A model generated the notes under the pieces. That model saw only the letters and a list, made by a program, of their open reading frames with translations, was not told the DNA's origin and did no database searches. A stretch of 23,032 nucleotides of DNA from the NCBI GenBank assembly GCA_947573015.1, contig CANPDS010000006.1:1-23032 (forward strand), read 5' to 3'. This stretch comes from an uncultured Muribaculum sp. Its GTDB lineage: Bacteria; Bacteroidota; Bacteroidia; Bacteroidales; Muribaculaceae. Of the stretch, positions 1 to 7,589 are shown piece by piece. Position 1 is the first letter of the stretch. Each line of letters begins with the position of its first letter. The position numbers and the translations under genes were made by a program.

Positions 1-358
1 CAAATGTATGGATAAGTTTTGAATTGACAATAGCTTTTTGAAGAAAAATTCACCAAATTTAAATATTTAACATTTATAAACATAATCAATGCTGATTATC
101 AGCATTTTATATTTTGATGATAAAAGCAGTCGAATTGCAAACAAATTACAAAATATGCACAAAATGGTGTAGGCTCTGCGTTTTAACTTAATTTTAACTT
201 AATCGGTGTTACAATGATTGTGCCGGATGTTACAAAATGGGCTCATGCATATGTTGCCATGTAAATGAAAGAGAGGAAACATATAATGCCTCTAAATGTT
301 ATTATTACGTGAGATATGTTATATTATAATAATGTATATAGGGAAGGAGGTAGCTTAA
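1..358. other. AT-rich intergenic stretch with no supported gene
   Basis: No reading frame of convincing length or composition is visible on either strand. The stretch is AT-rich and probably lies between the fkp-like operon and a gene outside the window. CAAATGTA at 1-8 reads TACATTTG on the minus strand, which fits a TAnnTTTG -7 box, so a divergent leftward promoter at the edge is possible; no good -33 partner was found. The only other structure is a short tandem repeat at 181-202. Confidence 0.5.
181..202. repeat. Perfect tandem duplication of an 11-bp unit
   Basis: TTTTAACTTAA occurs twice back to back (181-191 and 192-202). Just downstream, a GTTACAA-containing phrase beginning with CGG occurs twice (204-216 and 224-240). 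The 11-bp period is close to one DNA helical turn, so paired protein sites are possible, but chance duplication in AT-rich DNA is equally reasonable. Confidence 0.4.
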
Positions 359-389
359 TTTGGCAATTCAAATATTATGGTTAATTTTG
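359..389 (+). promoter_or_regulatory. Bacteroidetes-type promoter of the FKBP gene pair
   Basis: TTTG (359-362), exactly 19 bases, then TAATTTTG (382-389), which matches the TTTG-N19-TAnnTTTG Bacteroidetes sigma-ABfr form. Transcription would start about 7 bases downstream, near 396, inside or just before the hairpin at 390-425. This gives a leader of about 110 bases before the ATG at 507. Confidence 0.6.
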
Positions 390-425
390 TAATTGTCTGT
401 TCAGAAAATGGAGAACAGATAATTA
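390..425 (+). promoter_or_regulatory. 13-bp-arm inverted repeat at the predicted transcription start
   Basis: The left arm (390-402) and right arm (413-425) pair over 13 positions with a single G-T mismatch, around a 10-base AG-rich loop. The core half-sites are TCTGTTC and GAACAGA. A smaller dyad, CTGTT-TCG-AACAG (435-447), follows within the leader and repeats the same half-site letters. This is either an RNA stem at the 5' end of the message or an operator overlapping the start site. No T-run follows, so it is not a standard terminator. Confidence 0.6.
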
Positions 426-506
426 AGTAACAGTCTGTTTCGAACAGCTGTGGTAAAAATAAATTGGCATAGACATTTAATAACCAAAATAATAAAGAAT
501 ATATTT

Positions 507-1130
507 ATGGACAACAATTCATTAGACCGTATAAGCTATGCTCTTGGATTGAGCATGGGCAATAATTTCCGTGCTTCAGGCATCAAGGAAATCAATGTCA
601 AGGACTTCGCTGATGGCGTTGCAACCGTGTTTGAGGGTGCTCCAGCCAAGATGAGCTACGATGACGCCAAAAAAGAGATCAAGGAATTTTTCGAGAAGAT
701 GGAGGCTGAACAGCGTGCCGCCGCTGAGAAGATGGGCGAGGTAAATGCCGCTGCTGGCAAGACTTTCCTCGATGAGAATGGAAAGCGTGCTGAGGTGAAG
801 ACTACAGCTTCGGGCCTTCAGTATGAGGTGCTTGAAGAGGGTACCGGCAAACAGCCTGTTGCTAACGACAGCGTTACTGTGCATTACACCGGCAAGCTTA
901 TCGACGGCACTGTATTCGATAGCTCTGTAGAGCGTGGCGAGCCTGCCACTTTCGGTGTCACCCAGGTTATTCCAGGTTGGGTCGAGGCTCTTCAGCTTAT
1001 GAAAGAGGGTGCTAAGTGGCGTCTGTTTATTCCCTCAAATCTCGCATACGGACCCAATGGCGCTGGTAATGTGATCGGTCCGAACGCCACACTTATCTTT
1101 GATGTCGAACTTATTAAGGTAAATAATTAA
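507..1130 (+). CDS. FKBP-type peptidyl-prolyl cis-trans isomerase, no signal peptide
   Basis: A 207-residue FKBP with an N-terminal helical dimerisation-type region (about 3-95, FKBP_N-like) and a C-terminal catalytic FKBP domain (about 110-205). Visible pocket motifs are VHYTGKLIDGTVFDSS (Y127, F137, D138), QVIPGW (V154, I155, W158), LAYG (Y181) and the final FDVELI strand (F198). The family catalyses proline isomerisation during protein folding. The frame is open back to a GTG at 450, but ATG 507 is preferred: from there the protein begins with the normal FKBP_N start, and the extra 19 residues are basic, are not a signal peptide and overlap leader dyads. With no signal peptide it should be cytoplasmic. 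It lies 35 bp upstream of a lipoprotein FKBP, probably in one operon, so the pair may serve two compartments. Confidence 0.9.
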   Translation: MDNNSLDRISYALGLSMGNNFRASGIKEINVKDFADGVATVFEGAPAKMSYDDAKKEIKEFFEKMEAEQRAAAEKMGEVNAAAGKTFLDENGKRAEVKTTASGLQYEVLEEGTGKQPVANDSVTVHYTGKLIDGTVFDSSVERGEPATFGVTQVIPGWVEALQLMKEGAKWRLFIPSNLAYGPNGAGNVIGPNATLIFDVELIKVNN

Positions 1131-1165
1131 TTTAAATCAATCTAAACAAAACAATAACAACACTG

Positions 1166-2059
1166 ATGAAGAAAATTATTTTTGCCCTCGGAGCAGCAGC
1201 CATGCTTGTGGGCACCGCAACATCTTGTGGAGGTAACACAGCAAGCAAGCTTTCTCCTGAGGAGCAGGCTCTCAACGATTCGCTCACAACAGCATGGGGA
1301 TACGTAGCCGGTGGTCAGGCTGCGCAGATGCTTCAGAATGCCCCCGCTAATGTAAAGGTTGACAAGGAGGCTTTCCTGCGCGGTGTGCAGACAGCTGTTC
1401 TCGCCGATACCGCCGATCAGAGCTACCTTCAGGGTCTGAGCATGGGTGTGCGTCTGGCTCAGCAGCGCGTATATGCCATGAACGAACTTGGCATGGATGT
1501 TGATGCTGCCAAGTGGCTTGCCGAATTTAAGAAAGCTCTTCTTGCTGATTCTCTGCCACTTTTAGACGATATGCAGGAGCAGTTCCAGCAGTGCGCACAG
1601 CGTGCCGAGAAGGTCGCTCAGGAGCGCAAGGAAGCTGAAAAGGAGAACTCTCCCGAATCACAGGCCAACATTAAGGCCGGTGAGGAGTATATGGCTGAAC
1701 AGATGAAGGCTGATCCCGCTATCAAGAAGAGCGAGAGCGGTCTCTACTATAAGATCGAGAATCCCGGTGAAGGTGATGCTATCGAGGATGGCACCCCGCT
1801 GATGGTGAACTATACCGGTCGTTTCACCGACGGTAAGGAGTTTGACTCAAGCAAGGGCAATCCAGTGCGTTTCATGCCCCGTGGCGTAGTGCCCGGTTTC
1901 GGCGAAGGCCTCAAGATGCTCAAGAAGGGTGGCAAGGCTACTCTCTACATCCCCGGCAAGCTCGGTTACGGTGTGAACGGTCAGCCCGCTGCAGGTATCG
2001 GTCCTAACCAGATGCTTGTGTTTGATGTGGAGATTGTTGACGTAAATCCCGCCAACTAA
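1166..2059 (+). CDS. FKBP-type peptidyl-prolyl isomerase lipoprotein
   Basis: A 297-residue protein starting with a lipoprotein signal: MKKI, a hydrophobic core, and the lipobox TATSC with Cys21 as lipidation site, followed by GGN. A long, charged, helical N-terminal region (about 28-180, FKBP_N-like, rich in E, K, Q and A) precedes the FKBP catalytic domain (about 195-295), shown by VNYTGRFTDGKEFDSS, GVVPGF, LGYG and the final VFDVEIVDV. It resembles the Mip/FkpA class of envelope chaperone-isomerases; the role in folding envelope proteins is inferred from that family. It follows the unlipidated FKBP gene by 35 bp with no terminator between them, and a hairpin terminator ends the unit 25 bp after the stop. 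Its catalytic domain is clearly related to that of the first gene, but the N-terminal halves have diverged. Confidence 0.9.
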   Translation: MKKIIFALGAAAMLVGTATSCGGNTASKLSPEEQALNDSLTTAWGYVAGGQAAQMLQNAPANVKVDKEAFLRGVQTAVLADTADQSYLQGLSMGVRLAQQRVYAMNELGMDVDAAKWLAEFKKALLADSLPLLDDMQEQFQQCAQRAEKVAQERKEAEKENSPESQANIKAGEEYMAEQMKADPAIKKSESGLYYKIENPGEGDAIEDGTPLMVNYTGRFTDGKEFDSSKGNPVRFMPRGVVPGFGEGLKMLKKGGKATLYIPGKLGYGVNGQPAAGIGPNQMLVFDVEIVDVNPAN

Positions 2060-2084
2060 TCAATACTGAACTGATGATAAAGAG

Positions 2085-2122
2085 GCCATGTGCATGATTA
2101 ATATATGCACGTGGCTTTTTTT
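2085..2122 (+). terminator. Rho-independent terminator of the FKBP pair
   Basis: GCCATGTGCAT (2085-2095) pairs with ATGCACGTGGC (2105-2115) apart from one G-U-type pair, around a 9-base AT loop, and is followed by seven T residues (2116-2122). Confidence 0.85.
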
Positions 2123-2124
2123 AC

Positions 2125-2312
2125 TTAAGTAAGTGTTCAAATTTAACCGATAGTAAGTGAACAAAAATCTTTTATACAATCTGCAGCGTCTTTTTTGCCG
2201 CTTCCGGTTTGTCCCCTCAGTCGAATATGTTTATATTCTCCTTCGCTCCGCACCGAAATCGCCTAAAAATAAGCTTGCATATTGTATAAATTAAAATTGA
2301 ACACTTACTTAA
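2125..2312. repeat. 188-bp element with 22-bp terminal inverted repeats (MITE-like)
   Basis: The ends, 2125-2146 and 2291-2312, are inverted copies matching at 21 of 22 positions. A second perfect 10-bp inverted pair, TTTATACAAT (2171-2180) and ATTGTATAAA (2281-2290), lies inside: directly adjacent to the right end repeat and 24 bp in from the left one. The 12-mer GTAAGTGwwCAA occurs three times: 2129-2140, 2153-2164, and inverted at 2297-2308. The centre is more GC-rich and contains the palindrome GAATAT-gttt-ATATTC (2223-2238). There is no transposase-sized frame and no clear target duplication at the edges. It fits a small non-autonomous repeat or a large structured intergenic element, placed between the FKBP terminator and the SGNH gene. 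Confidence 0.65.
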
Positions 2313-2340
2313 TAAAATACTTTAGAACAGAGACCTGACT

Positions 2341-3090
2341 ATGAAAAGTATAGTAATGATTGTGGCAGCGCTGTGCATGTGGAGCGTTGCGTTGGCCAAA
2401 GATGTGAATATAGTGTTTATGGGCAATAGCATCACCTATGGCGCGTTGCTTGAAGATAAGAAGAATGATGCGCCACCTGCCACTGCTGTACGCTATATTA
2501 CCGCACATATGAAGGACGTGGATGTGCATTTCCGCAACTGTGGTGTAAGCGGACGTACCACTGTGGATTTTCTTCCTGTCACCAACAAGAATTTCGCGGC
2601 ATCGGTAGCGGCGGCAAAGGAATTGTCGGCCAACGGTGGCGACATGATATTCTCCATCTCTCTCGGAACAAACGACAGTGCGCAGAAAGGCCCGTTTGGT
2701 GCTCCGGTGTCGCCTGAACAGTATTATACTAATCTGCAGGTGATTATCAACGCCCTTCTTGAGGAGTTCCCCAATAGCAAAGTTGTAGTGCAGCAGCCTA
2801 TATGGTATAGCCCGAACACTTACAACAAGGCTACATACCTTAAGGCAGGACTTGAGCGACTCCAGTCATATTTCCCGATGATACAGAAGCTCGTGGAGCA
2901 TTATTCTGCCAAACATCCGGGACATGTGTACCTTGGCGACACAAAAGGCTATGAGTATTTCCGCGATAACTATCAGACTCTCTTTGCGCCTGAGAATGGA
3001 AATGCTGGAACATTTTATCTCCATCCAAGCAAGGAGGGTGCTGTTGTGCTTGGCAATTTCTGGGCTGAAGCTATCATGAAAGCTATGTAA
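2341..3090 (+). CDS. Secreted SGNH/GDSL-family hydrolase
   Basis: A 249-residue protein with a signal peptide (about 1-19, ending VALA before KDVN). SGNH blocks are visible: block I FMGNSIT with the nucleophile Ser30, block II NCGVSGRT with Gly71, block III SLGTND with Asn111, and block V LHPSKEG with His228. The usual Asp three residues before the catalytic His is absent (Phe there), so catalysis may use a Ser-His dyad. The family contains esterases, including carbohydrate acetyl-esterases; the substrate cannot be read from sequence. It appears monocistronic: the FKBP terminator and the inverted-repeat element lie upstream, and a strong terminator follows. No convincing TTTG/TAnnTTTG promoter was found in the short upstream gap, so transcription may start inside the repeat element. 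Confidence 0.85.
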   Translation: MKSIVMIVAALCMWSVALAKDVNIVFMGNSITYGALLEDKKNDAPPATAVRYITAHMKDVDVHFRNCGVSGRTTVDFLPVTNKNFAASVAAAKELSANGGDMIFSISLGTNDSAQKGPFGAPVSPEQYYTNLQVIINALLEEFPNSKVVVQQPIWYSPNTYNKATYLKAGLERLQSYFPMIQKLVEHYSAKHPGHVYLGDTKGYEYFRDNYQTLFAPENGNAGTFYLHPSKEGAVVLGNFWAEAIMKAM

Positions 3091-3155
3091 TACTCTGTAT
3101 TTCAGTAATACAATATGAGATTCCGATGGATACGCCGATTGGTGTCCATATGTGA

Positions 3156-3197
3156 CAAAGCCGGATGGAGTTGTGATGCTTCATCCGGCTTTGTTTT
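3156..3197 (+). terminator. Strong terminator between convergent genes
   Basis: Perfect 12-bp arms CAAAGCCGGATG (3156-3167) and CATCCGGCTTTG (3182-3193) flank a 14-base loop, followed by TTTT (3194-3197). Its T-run serves the SGNH hydrolase gene. The leftward operon ending at 3236 reads into the same stem but without a T-run on that side. Confidence 0.85.
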
Positions 3198-3235
3198 AGA
3201 GTGTTTCTAAAATTATTATTAAATACCCTCTCAGC

Positions 3236-6067
3236 TTATTTATTATTAGCGTTGGCCGATGCTTCGTCAGGAGTCATGATTATGCGCATGGTCGACGCAG
3301 GTATTATATGGCGTGCGGCGAAGTCGCGGATGGCATCGGGATTGAGAGCCTTTATGGCTGGTACATATTCTGCCGGGTAGTCCACGCCCTCCTTGTCGAA
3401 TACTTTCAGCACAGCAAGCCAGTAGCCGTTGTCAGTGGTGCTTTCGGCATCGTCGCGCAGGGACGATTCGCGTACTTTGGCCACCTCTTCTTCGGTTACT
3501 CCGTTGGTAGCTATGTCGGTGAGTATGTCGGTTACGATTTTTGCAGTCTCATCTTCGTTGCCATATGGTACCTTTATATATACCGGCATGAGGAATGTCG
3601 GTCCGTCTATGCCGTTGATGGTAGGCACTACCGAAGCATGCGAATTAATGGAATAGGTCCAGCCTCGCTTTTCGCGTAGTTCGGCGAGCAGGCGCGACTT
3701 ATAAATGCGTCCGAGCGCGGTTGCAGTGACGATATTGCTCATGTTGTAGTCGAGAGGCGTGTGGCGGAATGTGTACACTACCGATTGAGGTGTTGTCATT
3801 TCTGCTGTAAAATGCAGCTCATTGTTGCCAGGAGTATATCGGTAGCCCATCTCGCGGGGTTGTTCCATGCGGCCGGCCGCAGGAAGCGATGCCACATAGC
3901 GCTCCAGAAGGTCGGGAAGCGTGGATGGATCGTAATCGCCGGTGATGTAGAATGTGAAGTCGGAGCAGTCGGCAAACCGGTTGCGGTATAGGCGCAGCAT
4001 CGTATCGTAGTCGGCTGCCTCTACTGTTGATGCTATGGTCTTGGCTCCGAGTGGATGGTGATTGTAAACGTTGCGGTGTATCGAGTCGCCCATTATCTGT
4101 ATGGCATTCCGCATCATGTTGCGGAGTTGGGCAGAGCGGGTCTTGACCATAGAGGCATACGCTTTTCGGTCAGGGCGGATGTCGGTCATGCGCAGATACA
4201 TCAGACGGAATGCGTCGGCGAGATTTTCGGATGATGTAGCTGCTTCCACTTTCTCTTCTGTCTCTTTGATCTCAACCGATACTTTAAGGTCTTTTCCGGT
4301 AAGGCGTCGTTTGAGATCGTTGGCGGAGAAACGTCCGTAAGCTGAAAGAGGTATCACCTCTTCGAGCATCTTGAGCGACGGGATAATACTGTCGGCATAC
4401 TCCATCGAGAGGCCTCCGGGGCTGAGGGCACGGATAAATATATGGCCCGGAGTTAATGACGACTGGCGTGCGAGCACACGGATTCCGTTTGACAGGGTGT
4501 AGACCGTGGCATCGAAACGTCCGAGTGAGTCGGTTGCAGTGATACTTCCGCGTATTGGTTCTGTCTCAAGGAGCGGTCCGTCGACTACGCGATCTACATA
4601 TGGTGTCAATGTCATGTCGTTGACACTGAGAAATGCTTTGCGCATATCGTCGGCGGTAAATGTCACACTGTCTTGCGGCATGTATGAGAGGATCACCACA
4701 CCACGGCCTGATGGATTTGCGATGGCACGGAGTGCGGCGGTCATGTCATCGGCAGTGACTGTGGGGAGGAGTGCCGTGATGGAATCGGCATGTGCGTCTG
4801 CTGACGCGAGTATACCGCCGTCGAGATAGTGACGCACATATTCACGGGCGAAGTCGGAGTTGCTCTTGCGGGCTGCTTTACGACGTGTATTGTCGAGCGA
4901 TTCGGAGAATTGCGATTTGGCATGGTCAAGTTCGGAGGGTAGAAATCCGAAATCAAGGGCACGTTTAACTTCGCGGTACCATGAGGTGAGGCTTTCGACC
5001 TCACGGCCCGGCTGGCACAGACCACGGAACATGAGCGACTGCGCCGGACGCGACATGATATACTTGCGGTCGGCGAGACCCATATGGTTGAACGGGCAGT
5101 CGGGGTCGGCTTCAAGTTCGTCGAATCGGTTGACGAGCATGTTGAGCAGAAGTTCCGATATCAGCTCCGCACGAAGCTCCTCGGTTGCAGAGTTGCATTC
5201 GGGGGTATCATGGCGGAAATGGAGCTGAATCATGCGTACCGGCTGTTCAGGATCGGTCTGGCATGATACAATCAGATTCTCATTCATAGGCACATCGACT
5301 ACTGGAACCTTTTTTGATCCTTTAGGAGCTTTGATGGGGCCGAAAAGAGTCTTTATACGGGCTTCGATGGTGTCGGGATTAATGTCGCCTACCACTATTA
5401 TGGCTTCATCGTCGGGGCGGTGCCAGCGGCGGTAGAAGTCGCGGAGCAGCTGTGGCTTGAAGTTCTCCACTACCTCCATTTTCCCGATAGGCATGCGCTC
5501 ACCGTAGAGCGAACCAGGATAAAGATCGGGCAGGGCCTTTTCGAGCATACGGTTGGCCGATGAGTTGCGGTGGCGCCATTCGTTTACGATCACACCACGT
5601 TCGTCGTCGATATCCTTGTCGGCAAGAGTAAGTGCGCAGCTCCAGTCACGTAGTATGAGCATGCATGAGTCAACTGCCGACTGGCGTGCTGTCGGCACTT
5701 TGCAAATATTGTAGACGGTCTCGTCGGTAGAGGTGTAAGCATTGAGATTTTTGCCGAACTTCACACCAAGGGTCTCAAGGTAGGATATGAGGGAATTGCC
5801 GGGGAAGTGCTCGGTGCCGTTGAAGCACATGTGCTCAAGGAAATGTGCGAGGCCGCGCTCATTGTCGTGCTCTACCACAGAGCCAACGTTGCGTGCAAGA
5901 AAGAAATCGGCGCAGCCTGCCGGGACATTGTTCTGGCGGATGTAGTAGGTGAGTCCGTTGGGAAGGGTACCGGTGCGGACTGTGGAATCAGTTACCGCAG
6001 TATATGCCGAGGCAGAAAGCGCTATGGCGATGGTAGCTGCGGATAAGATCAGTTTACGAAGATTCAT
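3236..6067 (-). CDS. Two-half M16 zinc metalloprotease (PqqL/FusC-like), exported
   Basis: A 943-residue protein with a signal peptide (about 1-21, ending SASA). The first half carries the inverted zinc motif HFLEH (H75, E78, H79) followed by TSTDETVY and ERGVIVNEW, where E163 is the expected third zinc ligand. The second half (from about 515) keeps the fold but lacks the zinc motif. Near the C-terminus, ELREKRGWTYSI supplies the Arg and Tyr conserved in M16 C-terminal domains. About 940 residues with two halves matches the full-length PqqL/FusC type, which forms a clamshell that degrades peptides or small proteins. The signal predicts a periplasmic location. It follows the barrel gene by 55 bp and is probably the last gene of the receptor operon, so it may process what the receptor imports. 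That role is inference from context; protease family membership is clear. Confidence 0.9.
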   Translation of the reverse strand: MNLRKLILSAATIAIALSASAYTAVTDSTVRTGTLPNGLTYYIRQNNVPAGCADFFLARNVGSVVEHDNERGLAHFLEHMCFNGTEHFPGNSLISYLETLGVKFGKNLNAYTSTDETVYNICKVPTARQSAVDSCMLILRDWSCALTLADKDIDDERGVIVNEWRHRNSSANRMLEKALPDLYPGSLYGERMPIGKMEVVENFKPQLLRDFYRRWHRPDDEAIIVVGDINPDTIEARIKTLFGPIKAPKGSKKVPVVDVPMNENLIVSCQTDPEQPVRMIQLHFRHDTPECNSATEELRAELISELLLNMLVNRFDELEADPDCPFNHMGLADRKYIMSRPAQSLMFRGLCQPGREVESLTSWYREVKRALDFGFLPSELDHAKSQFSESLDNTRRKAARKSNSDFAREYVRHYLDGGILASADAHADSITALLPTVTADDMTAALRAIANPSGRGVVILSYMPQDSVTFTADDMRKAFLSVNDMTLTPYVDRVVDGPLLETEPIRGSITATDSLGRFDATVYTLSNGIRVLARQSSLTPGHIFIRALSPGGLSMEYADSIIPSLKMLEEVIPLSAYGRFSANDLKRRLTGKDLKVSVEIKETEEKVEAATSSENLADAFRLMYLRMTDIRPDRKAYASMVKTRSAQLRNMMRNAIQIMGDSIHRNVYNHHPLGAKTIASTVEAADYDTMLRLYRNRFADCSDFTFYITGDYDPSTLPDLLERYVASLPAAGRMEQPREMGYRYTPGNNELHFTAEMTTPQSVVYTFRHTPLDYNMSNIVTATALGRIYKSRLLAELREKRGWTYSINSHASVVPTINGIDGPTFLMPVYIKVPYGNEDETAKIVTDILTDIATNGVTEEEVAKVRESSLRDDAESTTDNGYWLAVLKVFDKEGVDYPAEYVPAIKALNPDAIRDFAARHIIPASTMRIIMTPDEASANANNK

Positions 6068-6087
6068 GATTGGATGTTATGGTTAAA

Positions 6088-6103
6088 TGCACATCGATGT
6101 GCA
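6088..6103. promoter_or_regulatory. Perfect 16-bp palindrome in the barrel-protease gap
   Basis: TGCACATC followed directly by GATGTGCA (6088-6103) lies in the 55-bp gap between the outer-membrane barrel gene and the M16 protease gene. No T-run follows in either direction. It could be an operator for separate control of the protease, or an RNA processing or attenuation stem within the operon. Confidence 0.5.
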
Positions 6104-6122
6104 ATAAGTTGCAGATTATTGT

Positions 6123-7589
6123 TTAGAAGAGAAACCGTAGAGTGGCGGAGCCACCGTTAGCTATCGGTCCGTGATGATAGTCGGTATGGATGTAGGAGAG
6201 CAGAAGCCCGACGGCGTGGAGCGATGTGATCTTGCGGCTGAGCGATAGTTGTGAGGAGAAAGCGTGTACCGGCATCACTGTGGCCTCATATGTGGCACTA
6301 TAATTGGCGGATAGTCCGGCATACCACCCTGAAAAGCGCAGAGTAGATATTGATGCTGTCACGCCTGCCTGTCCGTTGATATCCTTGGCCTGCATAGCGG
6401 GCATGGCATATATCTGTGAGCGGTGGGTATATCTCCATGCCGGCTCAATGCTCCAGATGATGCTTTGCGACGAGTGCTCAAAAAATAATGCGGCAGATGC
6501 TTGCTTGAGGTTGTCGGCATACATTTCGAGCGAACCTATCTGAGGATAAGTGCCGGTGACAGCATCGCCGAATATGTTTTCTGTGCCATGGCGGCGGTAG
6601 AATCGGCCTTCGCCCTTTATGCCATAGGCGATTGTGCCGGATACGCCGCGCCATGAGGCATGCAAATCCATCTCATTGTGCCACACCGAGGCCATTGGAA
6701 GACGGTTGAGATCTTTTAATATGTGGTCGAATGTGAAGCGTGACACCTCTGCGTCAATAGTCAGACCTCTGCGTGAAGCAGGCACGATGGATATGCGTCC
6801 AGAGAAACGGTCACCGTTGTAATAGTTGCTGTAGCCTGTGCCGGTGAATCGCTCATAATGGTTGCCGAGACCTGTGAGATGGTACACTTTGGCATCGCCC
6901 AGTTCGCTCATGAATTCGAGATCGCAGGTCTGACGATATTTTCTGTATGCGCCGGCCACACCGATAAAGTAATCGTGAAACACGCGCATGGCAATCCCCG
7001 CCGAGATATCGAGGCGTCCGGTTGTGTTGCGCGGTCGAGGATCGACATTGCGGTAATATAGTCCGGCGACATATGATAGTGACGCACCCCATGCGAGGCG
7101 GCCTCTGCAATCTGCATATCCGCCTGAAAAAGCATACCGTTCGGCACGGATGTCACCACCTACCTCGTCGGCAGTGACGTAGGGGTAGATGAGATCAAGG
7201 TCGGATGTTTCGTTGTAGAGCACGTCGCGTATTATACCGTTTGTATATGTAGCTCCACCCCAAAGGGTTGATGTAGAGTACTTCACTTCGGCATCGGCGT
7301 TGAAGAATCCGTATTGCTCGCCGCTTCCAGCCTGTGGGTCGACAGGAGATGACAAGTAGTCGCCTTTCCATCCAGCGCCGGCAGTGCCGAACGTGAATGG
7401 CAACCGGAACTGGCGCATTGCCGGTGACTGATAGGGGGCTGTGACAAAATTGATTTCCTTTGATTCGGCACGCATCTGACGTTGCAGAATGTCGGGTGTC
7501 TCAAGGGAATCTGTCGGCACGCTCGCTGTGGCATTCAGTGCCGCAGCGAGCGTGACTAATATGATGGCAATTGATGGTATCGCTTTCAT
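6123..7589 (-). CDS. Outer-membrane beta-barrel protein, DUF6850-like
   Basis: A 488-residue protein with a signal peptide (about 1-22, MKAIPSIAIILVTLAAALNATA). The body shows alternating hydrophobic/polar strands rich in aromatics and ends RFLF, with the terminal Phe typical of outer-membrane barrels. Phrases such as WGGATYTNG, RDVLYNETSDLDLIYPYV, GGDIRAERYAFSGGYA and YYRNVDPRPRN match my recollection of the Bacteroidetes DUF6850 family; no search was possible. The start is set at ATG 7589, which overlaps the TGA of the lipoprotein gene as ATGA. A longer frame back to 7667 would overlap that gene by 82 bp and put an Arg/Cys-rich stretch before the signal peptide. The overlap implies translational coupling, so the lipoprotein and barrel probably work together at the outer membrane. 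No biochemical role is known to me. Confidence 0.8.
   Translation of the reverse strand: MKAIPSIAIILVTLAAALNATASVPTDSLETPDILQRQMRAESKEINFVTAPYQSPAMRQFRLPFTFGTAGAGWKGDYLSSPVDPQAGSGEQYGFFNADAEVKYSTSTLWGGATYTNGIIRDVLYNETSDLDLIYPYVTADEVGGDIRAERYAFSGGYADCRGRLAWGASLSYVAGLYYRNVDPRPRNTTGRLDISAGIAMRVFHDYFIGVAGAYRKYRQTCDLEFMSELGDAKVYHLTGLGNHYERFTGTGYSNYYNGDRFSGRISIVPASRRGLTIDAEVSRFTFDHILKDLNRLPMASVWHNEMDLHASWRGVSGTIAYGIKGEGRFYRRHGTENIFGDAVTGTYPQIGSLEMYADNLKQASAALFFEHSSQSIIWSIEPAWRYTHRSQIYAMPAMQAKDINGQAGVTASISTLRFSGWYAGLSANYSATYEATVMPVHAFSSQLSLSRKITSLHAVGLLLSYIHTDYHHGPIANGGSATLRFLF

Noticed and set aside
450..506. Extended GTG start for the first FKBP
   Set aside because: The added residues are basic, unlike the family N-terminus and not a signal peptide, and they run into the leader dyads. 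ATG 507 gives the normal start.
2305..2529. Minus-strand frame over the SGNH gene start and the repeat end
   Set aside because: It is antisense to a clear SGNH coding region and has a His-rich shadow composition.
4741..5228. Several long frames opposite or shifted within the M16 protease gene
   Set aside because: These are shadow frames of a well-supported 943-codon gene, with Arg/Ser-rich composition and no homology-like motifs.
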